This document shows positions 9,586-20,490 of a DNA stretch of 64,000 bases, in pieces. Origin of the DNA: Vitellaria paradoxa (lineage: Eukaryota > Streptophyta > Magnoliopsida > Ericales > Sapotaceae). The stretch spans positions 18,279,228 to 18,343,227 of the forward strand of contig CM034241.1 of NCBI GenBank assembly GCA_019916065.1, written 5' to 3'. Each line of letters starts with the position of its first letter. Position 1 is the stretch's first letter. The notes beneath the pieces are model-generated. The model had not been told where the DNA came from and did no database searches. It was given only the letters and a program-made list of their open reading frames with translations. The translations under genes and the position numbers were made by a program.

Positions 9586-11673
9586 TTAGGGATGTGCACA
9601 ACTACCTAAAGACTTTCTAGGAGATTCAAAGTGGAAGTCGTCCGAGGATTTGTTAAAAAGATCAGATTTTCTAACCCAAATTGCCCTAGTTTTTGGAAAA
9701 GTGACCTTGACAATATTTTTCTCACGGCTTTGCTTTTTATTAAAATTTGAACTCTTTTTCTTTAAAAGGTTTTCATATTTTGGTCCTGAAAATTTCAAGT
9801 TCTTGGACTTTTGAAATAGATGTGGATTTTCAAAATTATTTTCAGAAACATTAGAAAGAGTTTGAAACCTATTTTTCATGGAAACTCTAGGATTTTGACC
9901 TTTGGAAAAACTTTTCACATAATTCAAGGGGAGACCATAAAGTTTGTGACAATTAGGGTGGATATGTCCTTTGATGTCGCAATGGTGACACACAGGTACA
10001 AAAGATTGGAATTTAGAAAATTGTGTACCTTTCACCTTTGGAGGAGGAAACTGTTGACATACAAACTTTAGAGAACTTCTCTTTGGTGGTGCTACATATT
10101 TTGGGGTAACTTTTGGAACTTTTGGTGATGATGAAGATGCTGCTAATGTGGTCTTTTCACCTTTGTAGCCTAATCCAGACTTATTTCCACAGGGTTTTTG
10201 CTTACTCCAAATTTCATCAATGACATTGGAGTTAGCATTCATCTTATCAAGGATGTTTACATTTGTCTTCACTTTGGCTTCAAGCCCTTTGATTTTCTCC
10301 ATAAGACCTTTCACCTCTCTTTCTTTCTCTTCTAACTTTGTTTTCCATTTTTCTACAAGTCTACATTGTGATTGTTTATCAGTCTCTAAAGTAGATAACA
10401 TACCTGAGAGTTTTTTGTTTTGAATTTTCAGGGCATCTCTCTCTTTCTTCATCACGTTGGCTTGTTGAACAAGTATATTGTTGTTTTTCTTTAAAGCACA
10501 GTATTCTTCACAAAGTTGGGTGTAGGCTTTTGCAATGTCACCTTGGAATTCATCTTTTGATTCTTCGTCCTCAGACTCAGTATCACTTAGGGTTTTAGGC
10601 TTTGTCTCTTCAGAAGAATTGTGAGAAGCTACAAAAGCAATAAAATTACCTTCATCTTCAAAAGTAGAGGAGGAAGATTCATCGGTGTTAGAATCATCAT
10701 CAAGAGTGGCATTCATCACTCTAACTTGCTTCTTCTTCTTTTTATTTACGCACTCCTGGGCGATATGTCCAAAACCCTGACATTCAAAGCACTGGATTCC
10801 TTGGGATTGCTTTGATGATCTTTTGTCACATTTTTTGATTTTCTTCTCCTTCCCTTGTAACTTTGAATCTGATGTTGCCGATTTCTTGATCTTTCTTGCT
10901 TTGTTGAGAATTTTTGTAAATTTCTTTGCTAGTAAAATCATTTCTTCATCATTGAATTCGTCATCGTCAGAATCTTTTTCTTCTTCTTCTTCCACAGTTT
11001 TGAGTGCAATTCCTTTTGAGACCTTTTTTGGTTTGAGCATATTTGCTTCATAAGTTTGAAGAGATCCTACTAAGTCTTCAATCTTCATCTCATCTACATC
11101 CCTAACTTCTTCAATTGCAGTAACTTTAGCATCAAAAAATTGAGGAAGAGAATGTAAAATTTTACGTACCACTTTGAAATTAGGAATAGGTTCTCCAAGG
11201 TTGTGGCATGAATTCACAATATGACTTAGACGAACATAGAAATCGTCAAACGTCTCATCACTATTCATCTTGATGGCTTCAAATTCAGATGTAAGTTTTT
11301 GAAGTTTGGATTTCTTCACTTGTATGTTTCCTTCGTGTGTATTTTGAAGAATAAGCCAAGCTTCTTTTGCGCTGAGACAACTTGAGATTCTACAAAATTC
11401 ATTTGGACAAACGGCAGCAAAAATATTGTTCAACGCTTTAAAATTCCATTCGGAACCTTCTTGTTCTGACTTAGTCCAGGATACAATTGGCTTTGAAACA
11501 ATTTTACCCTCAACTTCATGTGTAGGTTCAGTCTATCCTTGGATAACAGATAGCCAAACTTTATAATGTATGGATAATAGATGAGCTTGCATACGTACCT
11601 TCCAATATGAATAATTAGTACCGTGAAACCATGGTGGTCTTGAACTAGAGCCTCCTTCACGTAGTGGATCCAT
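9586..11673 (-). pseudogene. Copia-type gag polyprotein, one in-frame stop
   Basis: The likely start is the ATG at 11673 (MDPLREGGSSSRPP, then WFHGTNYSYWKVRMQAHLL, the usual plant copia gag opening). An in-frame TAG at 11533-11535 interrupts the frame; after it about 660 codons run open to the TAA at 9586. Domains in order: UBN2-like gag (NIFAAVCPNEFCRIS, YVRLSHIVNSCHNLG, VRKILHSLPQFFDAKV), an acidic/lysine-rich linker, a CCHC knuckle (CFECQGFGHIAQEC), a coiled-coil-like Lys/Glu stretch and a second Cys/His knuckle (CHHCDIKGHIHPNCH). It ends just after an IWVRK block, which normally precedes protease in copia elements, so pol appears to have been deleted. Confidence 0.88.
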
Positions 11674-11729
11674 TGATTCGAATTGAAGATCTCACTCAAA
11701 AACATAGGGTGACCCGCTCTGATACCAAT

Positions 11730-12617
11730 TGAAAATTTTCGAATCACCCAAACCAATCAACCAATCACAAAAATAACGAACACAAGATTGGTAACAAAGA
11801 AACCTTTTACCAACAAGTAAAGATAAAACTCCGGGTCCGATTTCGAAGACCACCCAAACTTCCACTATATAATTAGGTTATAAGTACCCACTCGAAATCT
11901 CTACGACTCCTCGCATGACTTCTTTCAAGCACTTGCTCGAATCCTCAACACAACTAGACTAAGTGGAAACAAACTTTCTGACTCCTTAGAAAGTGAACAG
12001 ACTTAACCAAGAATAATAGAAATAAGAGAAAGAGCTATAAGCTCACAAGGAAAAATTCTCTCTCTCCCAAAACTCTATAATATGCCCCTCTCGTCCCATC
12101 TTGTACATTAAGCTTGGGTGCATATATATAGACTTACACATCCTATTCCAAGAAAAATCCTATTCTAATTAGGACTCAAATAAATAAGCAAAATCCTATT
12201 CTAATTAGGACTCAAATATACAAGCAGATTTCCTAAACGGAAACAAAATCTTCTATAACTCGAACCATCAGTTTCTCTACGTGCTCCCTACGGGGTCTAC
12301 TGTCAAAAGGTCGAACCAGCGTACATCCTGTGGGCTCCCAGCGCCATGTGGCACAGTCGCGCGCTCCTTACGTGCTGCCTGCGAGGTACACTGAATTTTT
12401 GCGCGTGTATTTCCTAATCTGTGCAGTCTTCTTCTTTACTCCTAATTGGACTTGGATTGCAATATTGCGGTTATGAACTTTTGGAAACTTACCCATTATG
12501 AAATATCTTCAATTTAGGAAATATGCAAATTTTCATCTTTCTTCAATTTAGAAAACATTCAAATTTGCCACATTTAATTTAAGATTTTGTATGAATTTGT
12601 CACTAAAAAACCTTACA
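11730..12617 (-). repeat. 5' LTR of the gag-only element
   Basis: 888 bp, TG...CA, followed inward by the PBS after a 2-nt gap. It differs from the 3' LTR by scattered substitutions, many C/T or G/A. The insertion point is 9 bp from the AG of a likely splice acceptor at 12630-12631. Confidence 0.92.
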
Positions 12618-12631
12618 CTTAACTTGGTCAG

Positions 12632-12788
12632 ATGCATATTGTAGATGAAATTTATGCAAGCAACACAGAGATGATCTACTGAACTGATTTTTATTTTGGG
12701 TATCCGAGTAAGGAGTGTTTGGAAAAGGTTACTCAAACAATTTCTTTTCTCGCACAGCCAGGAAAATCTTTCTTGCTTCTACTCACAG
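12632..12788 (+). pseudogene. Exon-like block 1 of an unidentified gene
   Basis: It follows an AG acceptor (cttggtcag) and ends at a GT donor (acag|gtaggc). The frame reads MHIVDEIYASNTEMIY, then an in-frame TGA, then TDFYFGYPSKECLEKV and AQPGKSFLLLLTG. It splices in phase to the block at 13144. I do not recognise the protein; the LAQPGKSFLLLLTG stretch could be a buried beta strand, but that is speculation. The in-frame stop suggests a pseudogene or sequence error. Upstream exons are not visible in the window. Confidence 0.45.
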
Positions 12789-12864
12789 GTAGGCAATATA
12801 TCTTGTCAGCACTTGGGAGTTATTTCCATTGTGTTATAACGAATCCACAAACCTAGTAAACTTT

Positions 12865-12884
12865 TTTTTTTTTTTTTGGTAAGT
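12865..12884 (-). mobile_element. 20-bp poly(T)/GGTAAGT stub with 18-bp TSD, in the intron
   Basis: A T run followed by GGTAAGT is flanked by a perfect 18-bp duplication ACAAACCTAGTAAACTTT (12847-12864 and 12885-12902). Read on the minus strand it is ACTTACC plus poly(A), an almost completely 5'-truncated retrotransposition product. Confidence 0.75.
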
Positions 12885-13143
12885 ACAAACCTAGTAAACT
12901 TTATCTATTTAATGTCTGATGTGCGAGATTAATAAATAGATGCTCAACATATTACACTCTGTGATGACCGATTTTTCAGTTCAGTGGTCTCAATAATAAA
13001 TGTGACGCATAGGATCTAAACAAAACCTACAAAAAAAAAAAAAAAAAACTAAGAAGCTCTTGATATATGATTGTGTTATTGGATTGACCTAATTATTTCT
13101 TACAACCCTTGAGTTTTAATAGATTTTATATTTCGATGCTTAG

Positions 13144-13304
13144 GAGCAGTGCAGAAGGATAGAGCAGCTGAACTACTAGGTATGCGTGAATGCAGATTTT
13201 GGCCTCAGCACTCTAGAAAACATGGCAATGAGTTTCGCCTATTCACAAACTATGACCCTGGGATGAGGTTAGGAGGCTGGAGGCAGGACCAACAGACACC
13301 TTAG
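13144..13304 (+). pseudogene. Exon-like block 2 (terminal) of the unidentified gene
   Basis: It follows a 355-bp intron ending 'gatgcttag'. It continues the phase of block 1 and stays open for 52 codons (KDRAAELLGMRECRFWPQHS, then NEFRLFTNYDPGMRLGGW) to a TAG at 13302. The composition (Trp, Cys, Phe, Arg-rich) is protein-like and unlike the AT-rich surroundings. Two blocks agreeing in splice phase support a real, possibly decayed, host gene 3' end. Confidence 0.45.
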
Positions 13305-14252
13305 GTCCCTACATTATCAAAATCATGTAAGTTGAAACCATCGGTTTTGGACTTCATTGTAATTGGTATCTATTTTAAATTTTCTTCTAAAGCATGGACG
13401 CGAACTTGGGTCATGGATGTGCTGACTAAATGATTTTTTTAAAAAATAAGGACACAACAACTGAGGACTCAACACAAATATATATTTTTATGACTTAAAT
13501 ATTATTCTTTGTTCAAATGCAATATAAATAAAGCAATATAACATTAAAAAAAATTAATAATTATGTATTTCATTGTTTTAAAATCAATAAAAATGTCACG
13601 TAATGCTTACAATCTAACCAAAATGATAGTAACTATATTCTATAACATAATTATTATGCTAACAAATCATCTTAACAAAACATTGTTTCATAGATTAACA
13701 AACTAAAATGCAATGATATTCCATCAAATCATTCAAATATAAAATAAAAAATAGAGGGTTTGTTTAACTTTTAATTTATAATTTATTTTATTCATAAAAA
13801 TTTTTATATTATAAAAAAGATCCAATCGTGTCGAAAATAAGCCTATGGTGGGTCCAACATATGTCAAACAAAAAAGAAATAATAAAAAATCCAATACATG
13901 TCCAACGCGAGTTCGACATGGAGACGACACCCCTGACGGGAAGTCCGTGTTTCCAAAATTTTCTTCCCTCCACTACCATACACAAGTCAATTTCATATAG
14001 GGTGGGAAATTTTTTTGTGCTTATTACAATAACTTACAAGAAAATTTTGTTAAGTTTTCTAACCATTCCCCGGTATTCTTGACTGGCGTGTGCACTAATG
14101 TCTTCCCTTTTCATTTTCTTTTTGATTTTGATTTTTGTTTTTTCATTTGTGTATTTGAAGGTAGCTATTAGTAGCATTACTTAAGCTCAAATAAACTGTT
14201 AAACTTTGTCATTGGCATTGGCTTCCCAATTTAAAAAATAAAATAAAATAAA
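13305..14252. other. AT-rich intergenic, nothing recognised
   Basis: Short frames near 13733-14082 lack family features, codon-like composition or splice logic. I see no repeat boundary or TSD. Confidence 0.5.
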
Positions 14253-14824
14253 GTAAATTATAACACTCATCTCCCTCGGCATCAGCCAATTACAAGTGAC
14301 TTTTTTCAACATTTGAAATTTACTCTCACACTCTGTATTCTGAAATATTTGTCACAACTAAATTTTTCAATCAATCTGACCATTAATACTAAATGAGATG
14401 CAATGTAGTCAGCGTGATAAAGTCATATGAAATATCTATTTCATTTTTTAGACAATGGGAAATATCCAAAACATCGTTGAGATCTTCAAATATTAAAAAA
14501 GTCTTGCCTTTTCAGATTATAGTCTAGCTCTAGTTCCAAAATTGAAGCTAGTGCCTGGAATTGGAAAACAATGAAATAAAGCAAAATTATTATGAATTAT
14601 TTTCTTTGCACATTGTTTAATTTTTTGAACTTTTGAAAATATGAATGGCATTTTAGAATATTTATATGACTTAAATTGGTTAAAGAGACATTTCATATTA
14701 TTTTGTTATGTGATCTAATTTTCATGCAACGTTAACGGTCAAATAGATGAAAAGATTTAGCTATGACATATTATATGAATGGTGAGTGTAAATTTTAAAT
14801 GTTGAAGGGAAATGTGTAATTTAC
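14253..14824. mobile_element. Long-TIR MITE, copy 2 (uninterrupted)
   Basis: About 572 bp. Ends are gtaaatta... and ...taatttac. Long imperfect arms share 'gacaaatattt/aactaaatttt' and 'aatattaaatga' blocks with copy 1 at 1409-7396. The centre (ttccaaaattgaagcta...) is the reverse complement of the centre of copy 1, so the two copies are in opposite orientation. It has no coding capacity. Its right tip overlaps the stop codon of the candidate gene at 14821-15238. Confidence 0.72.
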
Positions 14825-15238
14825 ACTAAAAAATGAGAAAAAATCTCATTCTTTGTCGTTGTTACTGAGATTATCTGACCTAGTTCAGAAATATGCTCTG
14901 CAGATTCAATCTCGGGCCACCAAAGACACTTGCATTTACAAAATTCTTGCTTACAATAACAAGAGGTTGACAGAGGTTCGCCAGCCTTAGCAGCAAATGA
15001 AATTTTGGGGCTACAAATATTACTCATTTTTTTTTTGGTCTAGGCCAAATTTTTGCTTTGTTGTTGTAGGATGATAATATGTTGTGTTGGGGAGTATAAA
15101 TTTATGCTTGTTTTGGTGACAAATATTTACGTACCTGAATTTGGCATATATATTCCTGGATTGGTGCCGTAGAATCACACTACCGCCGTAAAGTCTCGTA
15201 GTGCCTTGATTTTCTTCAAGTTCTTGCGTGTTATGCAT
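14821..15238 (-). CDS. Candidate two-exon small gene, 97-residue Cys-rich product
   Basis: Exon 1 is 15238-15135 (ATG, 34 codons plus 2 nt) and ends at a strong donor, CAG|GTACGT. The intron is 15134-15011 (124 bp), ending TTTGTAG. Exon 2 is 15010-14821 and continues in phase for 62 codons to TAA. The product starts MHNTQELEENQGTTRLYGGS and has a central CYCKQEFCKCKC cluster followed by LWWPEIESAEHISEL. No signal peptide or membrane segment is evident and I do not recognise the family. An AG precedes the upstream in-frame codons, so a further 5' exon is possible. The stop lies inside the MITE tip. Confidence 0.4.
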
Positions 15239-15299
15239 CCAGGTCCAATTTTGCCAATTTTGCTGTCTCTATCAACTAACTTTTGGCGATCTTAATTGA

Positions 15300-16757
15300 T
15301 AACTATAGTTCGCCTTTTTTCTTTAGAGTCATAGAATGCGACTTTTTCACTTGGATCGTGGATTTATTAAGAAGGGATTGAAAAGTTACTTTTCTTATTT
15401 AATTGTTGTGAAAATTTTAGGAGGAAAACATAAGGAATTCTAGAAAATAAAAAAATATTAATTACTTTTTTATGCTTTATTTTAAAGGTGAAAATTATAA
15501 ATAATTCCTAAACTTTATAAATTTACTTTGAATCCCTTGTATGTAAGAATAAAATAACGTCATGAATAGTGTTAATTTTTTATGTGAAAAATAAAAATAT
15601 CAATTGAAAATTAAGTAGAATCAGAGAAGTATGTACAGTAAATGTAAAATGGAGGGGTTTAAATGCATTTTTTGAAAGTTATTAAGGGTTAAAATTGTTG
15701 TCTTTAATAAATATTTTATTATTTTTACTTTAATTCAAAGTACAAATGTGTAAAATAAATTTTCGAAGTTCAGAATTATTAGTGATTTTTACGTTTAGTG
15801 CAAATAATAAGAAGGTAATTAACTCAAAAAAAAAAATTAAATTAGAAAAGTAATTTTTATGGAAATGCTTCTCATTTATTTATGTCTTTTAGTATTTAGT
15901 TTTATTTTAATTTTGTCTTTTCAAGTTGTTCTCTTTATATATTTTATTCGTTCTTCCATCAATAAATTCTTGACTGTACTTGGCTATGGGAATAAATTTG
16001 AATTAGACTAACCTCTCTCTATATCTTTTGCTTTTAAAAGTTTGTAAATATTATGTGGTGGAAGGGAAAGAGGAACGGAGGCTAGCAAGGTGCGCTATTA
16101 AATTTAACTAAATTTGTGCTATAGTTGAATTATATAATTAATTAATAAAAAATTTAAAATTTAAAATTTAAAATTTTACAAAAAATTACTAAATACATTT
16201 CACTTTTAGTTTTTCGTACTTTAAAATCAATATTTATTGTGAGAAAAATGACATGTGAGAAGTTAAAAGTTGAATATATTTAACATTATTACTAATTACC
16301 AAAAAAAATTATTATCTAATAAGCAGCAATAGCTTAAAATCATTAAAAGAAGGGGTAATTATGCATTACTAACCTCTTAGGGTTTTGTCCAGAAGCATGT
16401 GATCTTTTTTTTTTTAGTTAAAAAGTCAACACATGACTTCTTTGTGATTTGAATAAAATGTAAAATTGATAGAATTTATAAAATTTATTTATAATTATAT
16501 CTTATTTTTCTTGGTAATTTGTATTTATATCATATGTGTCACTGAGGCTCATATATGATTTTGTAAAAGACATTGTTGAGAAAAGTAGAGGTAAAATTAT
16601 CAATGAATTGTGCATTGGATCTTTAAAAAAAAAAAATTCTTATTTTAACATAAAATTGGTACAACATACTTTTAAATGACGAGGAGTTTTATGATGACTT
16701 TTAAATTAGAGAGGATCATATAATTTTGGGCCAAACTCATGAGAGTAAATTAGAAAG
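15300..16757. other. AT-rich intergenic, nothing recognised
   Basis: Strongly AT-rich with short homopolymers and an aaattt-type tandem near 16147-16180. No coding or clear repeat boundary is seen. Confidence 0.5.
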
Positions 16758-16769
16758 CTGACAGAGGGT

Positions 16770-16795
16770 AATTACCAAAAAAAAAAAAAAACTAA
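16770..16795 (+). mobile_element. 26-bp retroposed stub (AATTACC + A-run) with 12-bp TSD
   Basis: AATTACC followed by about 15 A and CTAA, flanked by CTGACAGAGGGT at 16758-16769 and 16796-16807. It has the same 3' signature as the stubs at 7283, 12865 and 63868. Confidence 0.7.
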
Positions 16796-16809
16796 CTGAC
16801 AGAGGGTCC

Positions 16810-18480
16810 AATATTGGTGATGATATTCGGTTCTGGGGTCACCTTGCCTAGGAGATGAGAGTCTCTCTCTCTAGTTTCTCTCTCTAGAATTCCTAGCCAA
16901 TTCTAGAGTTTCTTTTATGCTCTCACATGGTATCTAAGCTTTTGACGTCCAAAGGTGAAAATGCTAGGGTTTCTAAGGCTGATTTTGTTCCTCCAGTGAT
17001 GGCTACGGCTTCTATGGGTAATCTGGGAGTATTTCGACGTGGGGATGCTAGTTTTGGTCTTGGGGATCAGCATGGTGATTGGCGTTGTAGTTTTCTTAAT
17101 GTTTCCTTGTCTTCCAAGGAAGGTTTGCATGAGAAGGGTATTCAGGGAAAAGGAGTTGATTCTCAAAACCATAGATCCCTGTTGCGGGTAAGGTTAGGAG
17201 TTTTCAACATGATTGGTGGGAACCTCTAAGGTGGAAACAGTTATTGCGAATAATCCTGTGAATGATGGAGTTTGTGAGGATTCATGCGCAAGTAAGGTTG
17301 ATGGTTAGATTTCCCATGCGACTAAGGTTTTGGATGGTGATGTTGATGTGCTGCATGATGTTTGGCCGATTGAAGGTTCTATTCAGATTGGACTGTTGGT
17401 ACAACTCACATTCTTCGCAACCCTAATCGGTTGTCTAAGGTTGATGAGGAGAGGACTAGAAGTGTTGTGAAAAAGGATTCAGCTAGTAATCAGGTTGGTT
17501 CTTCTTTTTCTTTTTCTTTCTCTCTACTGGTTAATGGTGGTTTATCCATTATGGGGGGTGAGCATTCGAAATCAAAATTGTAAGTGAGTCATACTCAGTC
17601 TTGGGTGGATTTGGTAGATGATGAGCATGGGGTTGCATTGGATGAAGTTGAGAATCAATTGGTGTTAATACATGCTAATCGGCTTATGTCTCCAAATGAA
17701 TTTTTGAACCAGTATCTTCTTATCTTAATGTAACTCAGAAGGATGGTAATTGGGCTTCAATTGTTAGGGGCAAAGATGAATGTGTTATGAAATTTTCTTA
17801 CGTTAAACCTTTTTCATCTTCGAAGGATGGGAAGCTTAAGATTAAACCACCTGCTTCTGTGGTGCAAAGGGGATGTCATTTTTTTTGGTAAATATGCAAA
17901 AAAAGATGTCTCGTTGGCAGAAAACTCTGGTGGCTTTTTTCTTGGATAAGTTGCCATTTTCATTGGTTCAAAATAGAGCCTATAAGTTATAGGGTTCTAA
18001 GGGTCTGGATGAGGTGCTTGATAATGAGAATGGATTCTTTTTCTTTCGGTTTTTTAGTTTAGATTGTATGAATGGGGTCTTCGAAGGTGGTCCATGGTAC
18101 TTTGGGGGAAGGTCGATGTTTCTTCAAGAATGGAAACTTGGTTTGAATCTCTCTAAGGCTAGTTGTAAGCATGTGCCAATTTAGGTTCATTTTTACAATA
18201 CATCACTAAAATATTGGATAGAAGAAGGGTTAAGCATCACTTTTTTTTGGTAACCTGAAATCCACATCGATTTATTGCAACTGCGTAGTTGATGGGTAAA
18301 CGGAGGGTGCTTGAACCTGCTCGCAAAACTCAAGCACCGAGCAAGATAGGGTGGTAGCCAGCAGGATTTAAACTCAAGACCTTCGGGTTTACGGTTGGTC
18401 CCAAGAACCGCTAGGCTACCCTAGCGGGTTAAGGGTTAAGCATCATTGCTAGTGTAGTGAGGAATAAGGATTATAAGGAT
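16810..18480 (+). pseudogene. L1 LINE ORF1 remnant (DUF4283-like)
   Basis: A CT-rich leader precedes an ATG at 16927 whose first 100 codons are open (MVSKLLTSKGENARVSKAD...). Decayed pieces follow: SWVDLVDDEHGV, then a DUF4283-like block with FEGGPWYF, GRSMFLQEWKLGLNLS and HFYNTSLKYWIEEGLS. DUF4283 is the nucleic-acid-binding-like domain typical of plant L1 ORF1. Multiple stops and frameshifts make it a pseudogene. A SINE is inserted near its end and a gypsy LTR follows. It runs opposite to the ORF2 remnant at 20.3-24.2 kb, so the two are separate insertions or were inverted. Confidence 0.65.
18240..18430 (-). mobile_element. tRNA-derived SINE, full length, 15-bp TSD
   Basis: On the minus strand it begins near CCCGCTAGGGTAGCCTAGCG (A-box-like TAGCCTAGCGG), then GGTCTTGAGTTTAAATCC (B-box-like), and ends GGTTACC plus A8. 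It is flanked by a perfect duplication AAGGGTTAAGCATCA at 18225-18239 and 18431-18445. Length about 190 bp. The internal boxes identify a tRNA-type RNA polymerase III promoter. The tail matches the L1 3' ends here, consistent with L1 machinery. It sits in the L1 ORF1 remnant and interrupts the text GLSIIASV. Confidence 0.85.
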
Positions 18481-18484
18481 TAGG

Positions 18485-20270
18485 ATGGTTCCTCATAGTT
18501 GGATTATATGTCTCAGAATAAGGATTTCCCACTAAATTTTGTCCATGATATGATGGGCAGTATTAGTTTACAATATGGATTGGGAGTTCACTAGATGACT
18601 GACCTTGCACAACCTCTTTACAAATCGAGATACTAGGACAATCATCTATTCTATGAGTTTGGCTATCACACACTATGCAATAGACATTTGCAACAGGTTC
18701 CTTTATGGTCTATGTGTCCCTTTTAATTTTCAAGGTCTCAATTTCTCTTATGAAAGTTGCTAGTAACCTAAAAACTAAAATTTGGCTCCCCAGCGACAGC
18801 GCCAAAAGCTTGACCATTTCTAAATAGTGCATCTAAACTAACCCCTATGTGCAAAGGTATATGGTGTAGTTTTAACTCGATGAGATCGAGGTCGAATCCA
18901 CAGGGAACCTATGTTTAGTTTCTAGGTTGCAACAGAAATTATCAATTTTTAAGTTCAATGAAATTCTAGGGTTTGATGGATGCTAAATTTCCAACGTTTT
19001 CAGAAAATGAAATAGAAATAAGTAACACACTAACAACTATTTAATGAAATTCAGAGAATAAATCTTTTTTTTCAACAAGAATAATGATTAATAATAATAG
19101 AATTCAACTAAAGCATGAATTGCACAAAATAAACAAGTTTAAAATTTCGTGCGACCAATTAATTAAGTAAGGAATTAATTTAACTAACAATAACACTATC
19201 AAATACAATTCTTGACTCAACTTCTAATTCCAGGTGAATTAATCACTTCATAAAGGGATGTGAACACAACAACAATCTAAAGTTCACGTAAGAAGAACAA
19301 ATAGATTGGGAAGATGTCTTCATTCAAAGTTCATTATTTCCTAAAACTCAATTTTATACTCTCATTTAGGATTATAAAACTGGAAAAATATTTTGTGATA
19401 TTACTTGGGTTCAAATCCAATTTTGTTTTGTTTAAAAATATTAATACCAAGTTCTAATCAAAAACCTTTACCAATGATTACAGATAATATAGTTAAAGAT
19501 TTTTGTTTTCGAAAGTTTTTGAAACAAAAGAAATCAAATGTAAAAGCTGTAAGTCCTTACGTATGAGTTTTCGCAAACCATGTGAAGGGTCTATACACAT
19601 CCCATTGTTCGTAATAACCCACCATTCTTTAATTCATTGAATCAAGAAAGAAGGATTTACGCTAGCATGATTTTAAAATGAATAATAACAAACAAATCAC
19701 ACATAAATCACTAAACTAAAGAATGAAACAAAAAAATGATATTATTAAATCAAAAAGCGAAAAAAATGTACTTTGAAATTGAATCCGATGCGTAACAATG
19801 AATAACGAAAGTTGTAACAAATCCTACGAAGGCTGTACTAAACTTTAAAAGCATTTTCCACACATCAGGAAGACTCTAAAAACTCTCTAGAGGTTTGAAA
19901 GAAAGTAGGGTAGAAAGTTGCCAATATGGCTACAAAGGTCAGTATCTATAATCATAATGAAAACCCTAAAAAGAGCTGACAAAATGTGCGTAGTAGCCTC
20001 ACTATGGTCCGAACCACCCGATGGGGTGTCCGGACCACAGAACCCTTCTAGCTTCTGCTTCCTTCTTCCCGCTTAGCCTTTGACCTGGTCCGGACCACAG
20101 TGTCCTCTCCATCTTCTAAACCACTTTCATCACTGCTAATTATGATTGTTTCGCCTTTTTTTCCTACAATTTAGAAAATAAATTCCATAAGTAATAAAAT
20201 AATGACAAAACTCTAAAATTAATTACTTAAATGCATGAATGAAGGTCAAAATATGGAGTTTGTAATTACA
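18485..20270 (-). mobile_element. Ty3/gypsy-type LTR with adjacent PBS
   Basis: The PBS in plus-strand form is at 18783-18804 (tggctccccagcgacagcgc...); in minus sense it starts TGGCGCTGTCGCTGGGGAG, the class used by many plant gypsy elements. The LTR is inferred as 18811-20270 (TGACCATTTC ... TGTAATTACA). It contains 'gatcgaggtcgaatccacag', a phrase common in plant gypsy LTRs, which recurs in diverged form near 29000. The 300 bp left of the PBS is non-coding leader. No pol and no second LTR are seen, so this is a truncated element. Confidence 0.65.
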
Positions 20271-20490
20271 CTTTTCAAATGTAATTAGGAAACTTTGTGT
20301 CATTAAATTTCAACTTTGAGCACATTGTCCAGCAAATAACAAAGGCCCACTATTACCCAGATTAACTTTTTGCCTCTCAGTTATAGAGGTAGACCTAGGT
20401 GACAGATAGAGCTTGTTAGGACAATACACAGGGGCATACCCTTAGCCAAAAGAAATTAGACCATTCCCTCGTAAAGTAAACAACTAAAAA

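Larger units (their letters stand above)
7579..12617 (-). mobile_element. Gag-only LTR retrotransposon (TR-GAG type), copia-like gag
   Basis: LTRs of about 887 bp lie at 7579-8465 and 11730-12617, starting TG and ending CA. The exact 5-bp duplication CTTAA flanks them (7574-7578 and 12618-12622). In minus sense the PBS TGGTATCAGAGC lies at 11716-11727 and the polypurine tract AAGGGGGAGAT at 8466-8476. The only long frame is a gag-like polyprotein; no protease, integrase, RT or RNase H is visible in the 1.1 kb between the gag stop and the 3' LTR. The element must depend on another element's pol. A second family member lies at 24.6-26.9 kb. Confidence 0.93.

Noticed and set aside
18783..18804. 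Possible tRNA gene fragment
   Set aside because: Only the 3'-end-like segment is present with no cloverleaf; it is a primer-binding site adjacent to an LTR.
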